Shown: positions 1 to 11,125, counted from the first letter of the stretch. The stretch: 64,000 nucleotides of DNA from Tillandsia leiboldiana (GCA_029204045.2 JAQNDB010000225.1:1-64000), one strand, 5' to 3'. Numbers and translations are program-made. Notes: generated by a model not told the origin, from the letters alone.

Positions 1-2752
1 GGTGGCGCGGGGGGGGCGCCTCGGTACTGTGCACGCACGTGCGCGCACCGTGGCGCAGGCGGGCTGTCGCGCACTCTAGTGCGACACGCGTCCCCCTCTA
101 AATTGTAGCTGCCTTCACCTACCCCCTCTGACCGCGAGGGGACACGCGGCGTGATCCCGGTGAGCGCGGGGATCCGCGGGCCCCTGTCGGGCTACGTTGC
201 GGCCCCAGGTGCTTCCGCGCGTCGGACGGGTATGGGTGCAACCCGGTTTTCCGGGCGCAGTGCGCCCGGACAACCGCGCCCGAAAACCCGGCCCGTTATG
301 CTTGTGGGCTGGGCCTATAAATAGGACCCCCCTTCTTTCTTTGGGCTTTTTGGACCTCTTTTCACTGGGCTGTCCTTCACGGAAATTCCTCCTCCCTCAG
401 AGCTCGACCCTTTGGAGAAGTTTGAAGATTTTTGGAGGCACGCTTCCCGAGTTCACCATTTTACGGCGCGGCGCGACGCTTGTTCTCCGCGATCCTCTTC
501 GCCCCTTCTCAGTGTTTGGACTCCTCCGACTCACCCCGACCCTCGGAATTCGCCGATTCTTGCGCCGTTGGACTCTTGACAGGTAGGGCTTCAACTCCTG
601 TGTTTTGTGGTTCCTCGATTTCCGTGCTGATATTGGAGTTTTCCGAGCAACCATTTGACCCTTTTTCTTCGCGGACTTTTGGGACAGCACCGCGGTGTTC
701 TTGCCATATCTTTTCGCTCGGACGTCGGAACGAGGCGATCCAAGAGGCAATTTTCATCTACGCTTCGCAAGGAGTCTCCTGGATTTTTCTCAGAATTTCC
801 TGAATTTACTCGAGGGTGAGAATCTTCTTTCTCTGTGGTTCATTGTTACAGGAATTTGGTATCAGTTTGGGTTCGGGTGTACCCCTTGCCGGATTTTTAT
901 CTCAGCGTAGGAAACTCCAAATTGGGCGTGCAGGTACTCGTTTCGACGGGCTCGTCGCAAGGATCGCGCTAGTATTTTTCCCTTGGATTTTTCTGGGACA
1001 TTATTCGCAGGTGAAAATTAGTGAACTCTGGACTGCTGGTTTAGGGGGCAGATTGTGAGAAATTGGTGACAATAGCTTATGTTTGTCTTTGGGGTATTTG
1101 TACAGATCGGTGTGCGTTTGGAACTAGATTGGACTTCACCTTTGGATATTGGATTATGCGCTTGAGGTGGGTGATGTTGTGAACCTCCTACTTGTGAATG
1201 TCACTAGGCCTATTAGAATGCCTTGATCATGTGTTATTAATTGTGAATATATCTAGCATGCTTGTATGAGATTAAGGTTCATTTGTTAATACCTTGCTTG
1301 TAGCAAACTACAAGTTAGTAAGTGATGTTTCCATGTTTAGATATGCAGATTATATTAGGGGAATGAATGCTATAGCCACATCATAATATATGTTAAGGGT
1401 AAGGGTGGACATGTGGTTAGAATGAATGTTGTATAAGGGATATTTGCTAGTAGATTGTGCATCTAAAATGTATTATGTATCGTTAATCCTACCACATGTA
1501 CATTGGGATTTCCCTAATATTAGTGGTGCATATGCTTGAATAATTGGAATAATTATAGCAAAGTAATGGACTTTGCTTGCTTGGATGGTCATCTAGGTAG
1601 GCCACCTTTTCTTCTGCTACACAAACTTATTGGAATTGACTTAGGAGAACCATGCTGTTATTCGTTCTCCTGTCATCTAGCCTTAGGGGATTGTGTAGTC
1701 AGATGTCAGAGTGGGACAGTCGGGGATCGAGGGTTGGGTGTTGCGGCGACCGCGGACTGTGGGGCGGTTGACCGGATCTATATTATTACTTTTGCACCAG
1801 ATTGGAGGTAGGGAATCGGTTTCCCCTTAGTGGATGGGTTTTTCCCACTTTGATCAGGGTCGTGACCCCGTCCTGCTATTTATGGTACTGATGATACTAG
1901 TGACAGTGATACTACGCTCGTGGTGGGTCGCTCCCCCGAGTGCCACTCCGGAGTAGGTTTCGACCGTGTTGGTTGCCGGTCAGGCCGTGTTGGGTGCCGG
2001 CTAGACCGTGTTGGGTTCCGGTCCTATTTTGGACAGGGGAGATACTGAGTTGTGAGGTTGACAGCAGAGCAGAGGCAGTACCAGTGTTTACTGGTGTTTG
2101 ATTGGTTGGTCTGTCCAGTCCTTACGTTCTGGTGCATGCATTTAGCCATTCTCTAGTAGGCATCGTAGAGGCATGTTAGTGGTAGCTCGCATCAGTAGTG
2201 TACTTGTAGCTTACCACCTTTGTTTCATTTTTCGCCTCTGATGGTCCTAGTGGGCATGTCTGAGTTTGAGGTCTACCCACTAGGGGAGGCTACTGTTTTA
2301 TAGTAGTTCTCACCCCCCACTGTTTTCTCTTTTCTGTTCCCCTTTGTTTTGCAGAGTTCTCTGCGAGAGTTGCGGGACCCTCTTCCCTGGATCGAGGTAA
2401 GAGGACGCTGACTAGATAGCCACTGCCCCGAGTGTCGAGTTTGATAGTTTTGATGTATCCCAGTACACTCAGACGGTTGTATTTTCCTTTATTTGGGGTC
2501 GGGCTGCGGCCAGCTGGTTGTATATATTTCGTGAGCTGGGAGAGACACTTGTATATTTTTGAGAGCTTACTGTACTTTCATTTCCAGTCTTTGTCTGAGT
2601 TGTATTAGTTTTAGTTAGCTCTGTTTTATGCTCCTTTATTACTTAGTTTTATCTGAGCAAGGTTTTCAGCGCTTCCGTGTACACGGAAAATTCCGTATGC
2701 ACGGCGGATCTGTGGACGGGCCCGGGTTCTGGTTTACACCCGGGGCGGGACA
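1..2752 (+). repeat. 5' LTR of element A (3' part)
   Basis: Matches 8449-11202 throughout and ends in the same GGGACA/GTGACA terminus immediately before the primer binding site. It starts inside U3 and contains the TATA box (316-325), a splice donor at 583 and the U5 terminal hairpins. It differs from the 3' LTR by many single-base gains and losses, especially in the first 300 bases. Confidence 0.93.
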
Positions 2753-3045
2753 GATTAGTTGGTATCAGAGCTTAGGGATAGGTCAGACCGGGACTTAGGA
2801 AACCCTAGGCTTTGGCAGACCTTAGGAAGGCCGGGCGTGAGTGACCGTGATATTGTGCGAAAGTCGGCAATTGGTTGTTAACCTCTTCCTGTGAGTGGAG
2901 AGGGATTGGCATAGCCTATTTCTGGAGGACTATTATGTTGGCTGCAGACACATAAGGTTACAGAAATAGGGGAATGTCCATGACTTTCGCTGGATTGGGT
3001 CGAGAGTGATTTGGTTTATTGACCCGTGGTTTCTTGGTGTGGCAG
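2753..3045 (+). other. Leader of element A with primer binding site
   Basis: The primer binding site TGGTATCAGAGC at 2760-2771 is complementary to the 3' end of initiator tRNA-Met and primes minus-strand DNA synthesis. The rest is non-coding leader. It ends in GTTTCTTGGTGTGGCAG directly against the gag ATG at 3046, which reads as a splice acceptor placed exactly at the start codon. Confidence 0.85.
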
Positions 3046-4281
3046 ATGCCTCCTCGACGGCAGATTCCTACTCGGGGTACTCCTACACCCCTGGAGGAGC
3101 GGAGCAGTCCGGGCCTTCTGAGATCGGTGAGCTGAGGGCCATGGTGGCCCAGTTGCGCGGAGAGCCACCGCCGTCAGGAGCAGAGGTTTGAGCAGTTATT
3201 GGCCCAGGTTGCGGCACCTCCCCCTACTACTGCAGAGGCCCCAGTACCACCTGTTGTACCACCGACTATCCCACTTGCCCCTACAGCGCCGTCGTCGAGC
3301 AGCGGGGCTCAGGGGATGTTCAGGCCTTTGACCCCAGAGGAGGAGCGGGAGTTTTCTGATAAACTCACGCAGTTCTGCAAGCGGGGACCCCCTAAGTTCT
3401 CGGGGCGGAGCACTCACCCGTGGGAGATTGGATCATGGCTAGCGTCAATGGAGAAGATGTTTCGGGACTTCTTCATCGACCAGAGGTTCAGAGCACATTT
3501 GGCAGTACACTGTCTGGAGGGGGATGCAGATGCTTGGTGGCGTCGGGTTGAGCCCCTAGAGTTTCAGGTCACCCGACAGCTACCTGGTCAGAGTTCAGGA
3601 GGATGACCCTTGACACCTACTTCTCCACGAGTGTGAAGAAGAAGATAGAAGATGACTTGAAGAACCTGCAGCAGGGTGATCGCCCAGTGTGGGACTATTT
3701 CCAGGAGTTTACGCAGTTGCTCAACTGCGTGCCCTACGTTGCCAGGGATGGGCTGCACCAGGTTGAGATGTTTGAGTCAGGCCTGCGCCCCGAGATATAC
3801 ACCATGGTGCACGCCCAGAGGCTTCAGACTTTATCAGAGGCAGTGGATCATGCCCAGTGGGTCGAGAGGGGAGATCAGGTTGTTTCTAGACGCGGAGGTC
3901 CGGTCGCTCAGAGTTCTGAGAAGAAGCGACCAGCATCAGATGAGGGGGGACAGGCCAGTTCCTGGAGGCCGCCCCGACCGCCACCGCCTCAGTTTACGGG
4001 CCGGGGGCGTTCGGAGCGGCGAGTGCCTGGGGGATCCCAGAGGCCCCCACAGCATCAGCAGCCCCAGCGGCAGCAGCAGCACTCGCAGCAGCAGAGGTCG
4101 CAGTCGCGACAGCAGGGATCTCAGCGGCAGTCGCCCAGGCAAGCAGCAAGCAGCAGTCACGGCAGTTTCGGCCCCAGGCAGTTGTATCTTCTGCGGGGGT
4201 CCGCATTCCCCGGTACTTGTGATCAGAGGTGGGGGCGTTGTTATGGCTGCGGGCAGGCAGGGCACATACGATCTTCATGCC
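3046..4281 (+). pseudogene. gag: gag of element A, broken by several frameshifts
   Basis: Gag would form the virus-like particle and bind element RNA. The start MPPRRQ at 3046 matches the B2 gag start (MPPRRR). The capsid part (GDADAWWRRVEP, then TYFSTSVKKKIEDDL, LQQGDRPVWDYF, VARDGLHQVEMFESGL) is recognisable, and the CCHC zinc knuckle CYGCGQAGHIRSSC lies near 4237-4280. The reading frame changes at about 3090-3100, 3165-3172 and 3545-3585, again between 4100 and 4210, and once more after the knuckle near 4281, so no single frame gives a whole Gag. The pol that follows is clean for 3.6 kb, which makes the clustering odd: either recent damage limited to gag, or base-calling errors in the first 4.3 kb of the window. 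Confidence 0.85.
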
Positions 4282-7200
4282 CTTTTTCGGCATCGGGGGG
4301 CGCCTTCTTCGGCCTCAGTTTCTCTTCCACCTCAGCAGCGACCGCCAGCTCAGCGGCCCTATGCTTCTGCGAGCAGGGCTCCTTCCTCCCACCCTGCAGA
4401 CCACCGACCACCAGCTCAGAGCGGGCGAGTCTACGCCACTCAGGTAGGGGACTCCGCGGCAGCCGACCACGTGGTGGCAGGTATCACTTTACTTTTTGGT
4501 ATTAGAGCTCGCACTTTATTTGATACCGGTGCATCACATTCTATTATTAGTAGAGCATTTGCATCATCTCATGGACTAGAGTTAGGTCGGTTGCCACATG
4601 CTTTAGAGGTACAGATTCCTGGTCACATATTGTTTGTAGAGGAGTGTTGCTGGTCGTGCCCGGTACAGATTGAGTCTTGGATTTTGCCAGCGGACCTGAT
4701 GGTCCTTAGTCAGCTGCGAGATTTTGACATTGTATTGGGGATGGATTGGCTGGCTCGCTATTTCGCGACGATTGATTGCGCCGCGAGGTCTGTTACTTTT
4801 AGCGAGCCAGGCCAGGAGGTGTTCGTTTTCAGGGGGTGCCAGAGTGCTTTCTTTGCCTCTATGGTTTCGACTTCTCGTGCGAGGCAGATGATGCGCAGTG
4901 GATGCGTAGCCTTTATGGCATCTGTGGTTAAGGAGCCTACGGCGGCTCCGGGACTCGCGGATATCCCGATTGCCCGCGAGTTCCCGGATGTGTTTCCTCC
5001 AGAGCTGTTTAGCATGCCGCCGGATAGGGAGGTCGAGTTTTTGATTGACGTGGTCCCAGGAACCGCGCCAATCTCTAAGGCTCCTTACCGAATGGCACCG
5101 GCTGAGCTGCGAGAATTAAAGGCGCAACTCCAGGATTTAATGGATAAGGGTTTTGTGAGACCGAGTGTATCGCCTTGGGGAGCGCCGGTGCTATTCGTGA
5201 AGAAGAAAGATGGTTCGCTTCGACTGTGCGTGGATTATCGGGAGCTGAATAAAGCGACCATCAAGAACAAGTACCCTTTGCCGCGTATTGATGACTTGTT
5301 TGATCAGCTGCAAGGGACTTGCGTCTTCTCCAAGATCGACTTACAGTCTGGTTACCACCAATTGAAGGTGAAGGCCGAGGACATCCCGAAGACGGCATTC
5401 AGGTCGCGGTACGGGCATTATGAGTTCACCGTCATGCCTTTTGGATTGACAAATGCCCCTGCTGCTTTTATGGATTTAATGAACAGGATTTTTCGACCAT
5501 ACCTGGATCAGTTCGTGGTTGTTTTTATTGATGACATCCTAGTTTATTCCCGAAGCGATGTGGAGCACGAGGAGCATCTGAGGATTGTGCTACAACTTCT
5601 GAGAGAGAGGAAGTTGTATGCCAAGTTATCTAAGTGTGATTTCTGGCTTCGGGAGGTTGTCTTTTTGGGCCACGTGATTTCAGCCGCTGGAGTGGCAGTA
5701 GACCCGGCGAAGATCGAGGCAGTCCGGGATTGGCCCCGACCGACGACGGTATCTGAGGTTCGCAGTTTCATGGGCCTGGCAGGATATTACCGTCGGTTTG
5801 TGGAAGGTTTTGCGAAACTTTCCACACCCCTCACTCGTTTGACGCGAAAAGGGATTAAGTTTATTTGGAGTGAGGATTGTCAGAGGAGCTTTGAAGAATT
5901 AAAGGACAGATTGATGTCGGCTCCTGTCCTTTCCCTCCCCGTTATGGGGAAAGGATACGTGGTATACAGCGACGCATCGCACAGTGGACTTGGTTGCGTG
6001 CTGATGCAGGAGGGAAGGGTAATCGCTTATGCCTCCCGGCAACTGAAGGATTATGAAAAGAATTACCCTACCCACGATTTGGAGTTAGCTGCAGTGATTT
6101 TTGCACTAAAGTTGTGGCGCCACTACCTGTATGGGGAGCACTGCGAGATTTACACCGACCACAAGAGCTTGAAATACCTGTTCACGCAGAAGGAGCTCAA
6201 CTTGAGGCAGCGCAGATGGTTGGAATTGTTGAAAGATTATGATGTAGACATATTATACCATCCTGGCAAGGCCAACGTGGTTGCTGATGCCCTGAGCAGG
6301 AGAGCAGTACAGAGCCTATCTTTGATGATCACCGATCAGGCGCCGTTACTTGAGCAGATGAGGCGGTTAGAGCTTGAGGTTGTGTCCCCTGGGGTCTCTG
6401 CTAGACTTATGTCTCTAGTCGTGCAGCCCACTCTGTTGGACAGGATTCGGGAGAGACAGAGTGAGGACCCCCACGTGATGAGGATTCGAGAGCAGATGCA
6501 GACTGGTTTGATAGAGGACTTCTCAGTTGATGCTGCGGGAGTACTACGGTACAGGGACCGCGCGTGTGTGCCTATGGATGCAGAGATCCGAGAGCAGATC
6601 TTGAGGGAGGCCCACTATACACCTTATACCATCCATCCTGGTGGGACTAAGATGTATAGGGATCTTAAGGCACAGTTTTGGTGGAATGGGATGAAAAGAG
6701 ACATTGGGAGATTTGTAGCACACTGTCTAACTTGTCAGCAGGTGAAGGCGGAGCATCGTGTACCTGCTGGCAAGTTGCAGAGTCTCCCAATCCCTGAATG
6801 GAAATGGGAACATGTTACGATGGATTTTGTCACTAGTTTGCCGAGAGCACAGACGGGAGCGGATGCTATCTGGGTAGTCGTGGACAGGCTTACCAAGTCC
6901 GCTCACTTTCTGCCGGTTCAGATGACTTGGCCGATGGATCGGCTCGCACAGGTGTACTTGGCCGAGGTGGTTAGATTACACGGAGTACCTGTTTCCATCG
7001 TATCAGATAGAGACCCGAGGTTTGTCTCGCATTTCTGGAGGAGTTTACAGACAGCCTTGGGGACGCAGCTCCGATTCAGTACAGCATTCCACCCACAGAC
7101 CGATGGGCAGTCAGAGCGCACTATTCAGACCCTCGAGGATATGTTGAGAGCATGCATTCTGGACTTTGGGGGAGGATGGTACCGACACTTGGGATTAGTT

Positions 7201-7869
7201 GAGTTTGCGTACAACAACAGCTATCAAGCGAGCATTCAGATGGCTCCGTTTGAAGCGTTGTATGGACGCAAGTGTCGGTCACCCCTTTATTGGAGTGACG
7301 TGGGTGAGAAGAAAACTTTGGGTCCTGATCTACTGTTAGAGGCAGAGGAAAAGGTCAGAGTGATACGACGACACCTCGAGACCGCCCAGAGTCGACAGAG
7401 GAGTTATGCTGATACTCGACGGCGAGACTTAGAGTTTCAGGTGGGTGACCATGTTTTTCTGAAAGTCTCGCCTTCGAAGGGGATTCGGAGATTTGGTATT
7501 CGTGGGAAACTGAGCCCTCGTTATATTGGACCTTTTGAGGTGTTGGAGCGCTTTGGGCCAGTTGCCTACAGGCTTGCGCTTCCTCCCAGACTTTCGGGTG
7601 TTCACAATGTTTTTCATGTTTCGACACTGAGGAGGTATGTTCATGACCCGTCTCATATTATCGATTTCACTCCATTGGAGGTTGCTGAGGACCTGAGTTA
7701 TGTTGAGCGGCCGTTGAGGATCTTGGATCGTGAGGTTAGGGAGTTGCGCAGTCGGGCCATCCCCTATGTGAAGGTTCTCTGGAGCAGTCATGATGAGCGC
7801 GAGGCTACCTGGGAGTTGGAGTCAGCGATGATGGATGCTCACCCCCACTTGTTTGAGGCTTCTATCTGA
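4282..7869 (+). CDS. pol: pol polyprotein of element A (protease, RT, RNase H, integrase, chromodomain)
   Basis: An open frame of about 1195 codons with no start of its own; it would be translated as part of Gag-Pol, but the upstream frameshifts now uncouple it. Domains in order: aspartic protease with DTGASHS (about 4520) and DIVLGMDWL; reverse transcriptase with YPLPRIDDLFD (about 5273) and the catalytic FIDDILVYS (about 5523-5550); RNase H with YSDASHSGLG (about 5965) and YTDHKSL; integrase with an HHCC zinc finger ending HCLTCQQVK (about 6720-6750) and the DDE triad in TMDFVTSLP, SDRDPRF and QTDGQSERT; then GKLSPRYIGPFEVL and a chromodomain ending VLWSSHDEREATWELE before the TGA at 7867. 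All catalytic residues looked for are present. Chromovirus assignment is firm; the Tekay/Del clade rests on LTR length and tail similarity. Confidence 0.92.
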   Translation, partial: LFRHRGAPSSASVSLPPQQRPPAQRPYASASRAPSSHPADHRPPAQSGRVYATQVGDSAAADHVVAGITLLFGIRARTLFDTGASHSIISRAFASSHGLELGRLPHALEVQIPGHILFVEECCWSCPVQIESWILPADLMVLSQLRDFDIVLGMDWLARYFATIDCAARSVTFSEPGQEVFVFRGCQSAFFASMVSTSRARQMMRSGCVAFMASVVKEPTAAPGLADIPIAREFPDVFPPELFSMPPDREVEFLIDVVPGTAPISKAPYRMAPAELRELKAQLQDLMDKGFVRPSVSPWGAPVLFVKKKDGSLRLCVDYRELNKATIKNKYPLPRIDDLFDQLQGTCVFSKIDLQSGYHQLKVKAEDIPKTAFRSRYGHYEFTVMPFGLTNAPAAFMDLMNRIFRPYLDQFVVVFIDDILVYSRSDVEHEEHLRIVLQLLRERKLYAKLSKCDFWLREVVFLGHVISAAGVAVDPAKIEAVRDWPRPTTVSEVRSFMGLAGYYRRFVEGFAKLSTPLTRLTRKGIKFIWSEDCQRSFEELKDRLMSAPVLSLPVMGKGYVVYSDASHSGLGCVLMQEGRVIAYASRQLKDYEKNYPTHDLELAAVIFALKLWRHYLYGEHCEIYTDHKSLKYLFTQKELNLRQRRWLELLKDYDVDILYHPGKANVVADALSRRAVQSLSLMITDQAPLLEQMRRLELEVVSPGVSARLMSLVVQPTLLDRIRERQSEDPHVMRIREQMQTGLIEDFSVDAAGVLRYRDRACVPMDAEIREQILREAHYTPYTIHPGGTKMYRDLKAQFWWNGMKRDIGRFVAHCLTCQQVKAEHRVPAGKLQSLPIPEWKWEHVTMDFVTSLPRAQTGADAIWVVVDRLTKSAHFLPVQMTWPMDRLAQVYLAEVVRLHGVPVSIVSDRDPRFVSHFWRSLQTALGTQLRFSTAFHPQTDGQSERTIQTLEDMLRACILDFGGGWYRHLGLVEFAYNNSYQASIQMAPFEALYGRKCRSPLYWSDVGEKKTLGPDLLLEAEEKVRVIRRHLETAQSRQRSYADTRRRDLEFQVGDHVFLKVSPSKGIRRFGIRGKLSPRYIGPFEVLERFGPVAYRLALPPRLSGVHNVFHVSTLRRYVHDPSHIIDFTPLEVAEDLSYVERPLRILDREVRELRSRAIPYVKVLWSSHDEREATWELESAMMDAHPHLFEASI

Positions 7870-7880
7870 GGTATGTTTTT

Positions 7881-7915
7881 GTTTCGAGGACGAAACTTTT
7901 TCTTGTAGGGGAGGG
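7881..7915 (+). promoter_or_regulatory. Conserved GTTTCG-AGGA-CGAAAC palindrome and polypurine tract of A
   Basis: A perfect six-base inverted repeat around AGGA (7881-7896) is followed by the purine tract AGGGGAGGG (7907-7915), which abuts the TG of the 3' LTR. The purine tract primes plus-strand DNA. The palindrome is unchanged in E, B1, B2 and C although coding sequence around it has decayed in some of them. Confidence 0.85.
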
Positions 7916-8241
7916 TGTAGTGTACTGGTTTTCCCGTGCAACTTTCCGGTGAATCCACTGTGTAGAACACCTAGTGTTGGTGTCTGGCCCATGGTGCATC
8001 GAAGGGATGCCACAGATGGACCTCGTGAGACTTGGATAGATGATTTGGCCTTCGGCTGTGATCGCCGAATTTTAGAAAAGGTTTTGGGCCAATCGGAGGT
8101 TGGATTTGGATTCAGCGCGGAAAAACGCTTGGAAACGGCTATTTGCTTGTTGAATTTGGAGTCCGGATGACCAAATGCGGGCTTCCGGAAGTTTTGGGGG
8201 ATTTTCGGTGCACGGGGGGAGCCTCGTGGACCGGCCTGAGC

Positions 8242-8262
8242 CACGTGGCGGCCTATTATTGG
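8242..8262 (-). promoter_or_regulatory. ERSE-I-like element (CCAAT-N10-CACGTG) in LTR of A
   Basis: Read on the minus strand this is CCAAT, ten bases, CACGTG. The same module with the same spacing occurs four times in each LTR of C. It lies about 500 bp upstream of the TATA box. The G-box half would also suit other bZIP or bHLH factors. Confidence 0.55.
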
Positions 8263-8691
8263 CCGGCTCACGCAGCTCGGTCCACGGGGGTAGCGCGGCG
8301 GTGCATGGACCGCAGGCGGGTGGCACGTGGCGTGCCCGGATAGGCCGGCGCACGCGGCACGGCTCATTGGATTTGCGGGATTGCGGTGGACCGGGCGCAC
8401 GGCACGTGGCGGCGTCGGATTCGTCGGCCCACGTGGGCGCGGTCCACGGGTGCGCGGGGGGGGCGCCTCGGTACTGTGCACGCACGTGCGCGCACAGTGG
8501 CGCAGGCGGGGCGGTCGGCCGCACTCGAGTGCGACACGCGTCGCCTCGAGATTGGGCGGCCGTACCTACCCCGCTGACCGCGAGGGGGACACGCGGCGTG
8601 TCGTGGGCGCGGGGATCCGCTGTCCCCTGTTCGGGGCTACGTGGCGGCCCCAGGTGCTTCCGGGCGCGTCGGACGGGGATGGTGCAACCCG

Positions 8692-8720
8692 GGTTTCCGG
8701 GCGCAGTGCGCCCGGAAACC
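8692..8720 (+). promoter_or_regulatory. 13-bp inverted repeat just upstream of the TATA box of A
   Basis: The arms GGTTTCCGGGCGC (8692-8704) and GCGCCCGGAAACC (8708-8720) pair perfectly around a three-base loop, 40 bp upstream of the TATA box. The 5' LTR copy carries small disruptions. Related palindromes with a CGGGCGCCCG core lie upstream of C's TATA-like box. Confidence 0.65.
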
Positions 8721-8760
8721 GCGCCCGAAAACCCGGCCCGTTATGCTTGTGGGCTGGGCC

Positions 8761-8770
8761 TATAAATAGG
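8761..8770 (+). promoter_or_regulatory. TATA box of element A LTR
   Basis: TATAAATAGG is followed by C/T-rich sequence and sets the probable U3/R border near 8790. The same box is at 316-325 in the 5' LTR. Confidence 0.8.
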
Positions 8771-9025
8771 ACCCCCCTTTCTTTCTTTGGGCTTTTTGGA
8801 CCTCTTTTCACTGGGCTTCCTTCACGGAAATTCCTCCTCCCTCAGAGCTCGACCCTTTGGAGAAGTTTGAAGATTTTTGGAGGCACGCTTCCCGAGGTTC
8901 ACCATTTTACGGCGCGGCGCGACGCTTGTTCTCCGGCGATCCTCTTCGCCCCTTCTCAGTGTTTGGACTCCTCCGACTCACCCCGACCTCGGAATTCGCC
9001 GATTCTTGCGCCGTTGGACTCTTGA

Positions 9026-9035
9026 CAGGTAGGGC
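9026..9035 (+). other. Predicted splice donor in LTR of A (ACAG|GTAGGG)
   Basis: GT at 9029-9030 (583-584 in the 5' LTR). There is no ATG between the expected transcription start and this donor, about 235 nt. Joined to the acceptor at 3045 it would remove the rest of the 5' LTR, the primer binding site and the leader (583-3045) and place the gag ATG at the start of exon 2. Confidence 0.5.
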
Positions 9036-11125
9036 TTCAACTCCTGTGTTTTGTGGTTCCTCGATTTCCGTGCTGATATTGGAGTTTTCCGAGCAACCAT
9101 TTGACCCTTTTTCTTCGCGGACTTTTGGGACAGCACCGCGGTGTTCTTGCCATATCTTTTCGCTCGGACGTCGGAACGAGGCGATTCAAGAGGCAATTTT
9201 CATCTACGCTTCGCAAGGAGTCTCCTGGATTTTTCTCAGAATTTCATGAATTTTACTCGAGGGTGAGAATCTTCTTTCTCTGTGGTTCATTGTTACAGGA
9301 ATTTGGTACAGTTTGGGTTCGGGGTGTACCCCTTGCCGGATTTTTATCTCAGCGTAGGAAACTCCAAATTGGGCGTTCAGGTACTCGTTTCGACGGGCTC
9401 GTCGCAAGGATCGCGCTAGTATTTTCCTTGGATTTTTCTGGACATTATTCGCAGGTGAAAATTAGTGAACTCTGGACTGCTGGTTTAGGGGGCAGATTGT
9501 GAGAAATTGGTGACAAATAGCTTATGTTTGTTCTTTGGGGTATTTTGTACAGATCGGTGGTGCGTTTGGACTGATTTTGGACTTCACCTTTGGATAATTG
9601 GATTAGCGCTTGAGGTGGGTGATGTTGTGAACCTCCTACTTGTGAATGTCACTAGGCCTATTAGAATGCCTTGATCATGTGTTATTAATTGTGAATATAT
9701 CTAGCATGCTTGTATGAGATTAAGGTTCATTTGTTAATACTTGCATTGTTAGCAAACTACAAGTTAGTAAGTGATGTTTCCATGTTTAGATATGCAGATT
9801 AATTAGTGGAATGAATGCTATAGCCACATCATAATATATGTTAAGGGAAGGGTTGGACATGTGGTTAGAATGAATGTTGTATAAGGGATATTTGCTAGTA
9901 GATTGTGCATCTAAAATGTATTATGTATCGTATATCCTACCACATGTACATTGGGATTTCCCTAATATTTAGTGTTGCATATGCTTGAATAATTGGAATA
10001 ATTATAGCAAATAATGGACTTTGCATGCTTGGATGGTCATCTAGGTAGGCCACCTTTTTCTGCTACACAAACTTATTGGAATTGACTTAGGAGAAACCAT
10101 GCTGTTATTCGTTCTCCTGTCATCTAGCCTTAGGGGATTGTGTTGTCAGATGTTCAGAGTTGGGACAGTCGGGGATCGAGGGTTGGGTGTTGCGGCGACC
10201 GCGGACTGTGGGCGGTTGACCGGATTATTATTATTACTTTTGCACCAGATTGGAGGTAGGGAATCGAGTTTCCCCTTAGTGGATGGGTTTTCCCACTTTG
10301 ATCAGGGTCGTGACCCCGTCCTGCTATTTATGGTACTGATGATACTAGTGACAGTGATACTACGCTCGTGTGGGGTCGCTCCCCTCGAGTGCCACTCCGG
10401 AGTAGGGTTTCGACCGTGTTGGGTGCCGGTCAGGCCGTGTTGGGTGCCGGCTAGACCGTGTTGGGTTCCGGTCTATTTTGGACAGGGGAGATACTGAGTT
10501 GTGAGGTTGACAGCAGAGCAGGCAGTACCAGTGTTTACTGGTGTTTGATTGGGTTGGTCTGTCAGTCCTTACGTTCTGGTGCATGCATTTAGCCATTCTC
10601 TAGTAGGCATCGTAGAGGCATGTTAGTGGTAGCTCGCATCAGTAGTGTACTTGTAGCTTACCACCTTTGTTTCATTTTTCGCCTCTGATGGTCCTAGTGG
10701 GCATGTCTGAGTTTGAGGTCTACCCACTAGGGGAGGCTACTGTTTTTATAGTAGTTCTCACCCCCCACTGTTTTCTCTTTTCTGTTCCCCTTTGTTTTGC
10801 AGAGTTCTCTGCGGGAGTTGCGGGACCCTCTTCCCTGGATCGAGGTAAGAGGATCGCTGACTAGATAGCCACTGCCCCGAGTTCGAGTTTTGATAGTTTT
10901 GATGTATCCCCAGTACACTCAGACGGTTGTATTTTCCTTTTATTTTGGGTCTGGCTGCGGCCAGCTGGTTGTATATATTTCGTGAGCTGGGAGAGACACT
11001 TGTATATTTTTGAGAGCTTACTGTACTTTCATTTCCAGTATTTGTCTGAGTTGTATTAGTTTTAGTTAGCTCTGTTTTATGCTCCTTTATTACTTATTTT
11101 ATATCTGAGCAGGTTTTCAGCGCTT

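Noticed and set aside
3006..3191. Possible programmed frameshifting between A gag segments
   Set aside because: At least five shifts in both directions and no slippery heptamer noticed. The related gag in B2 is a single frame, so damage or sequence error is the simpler reading.
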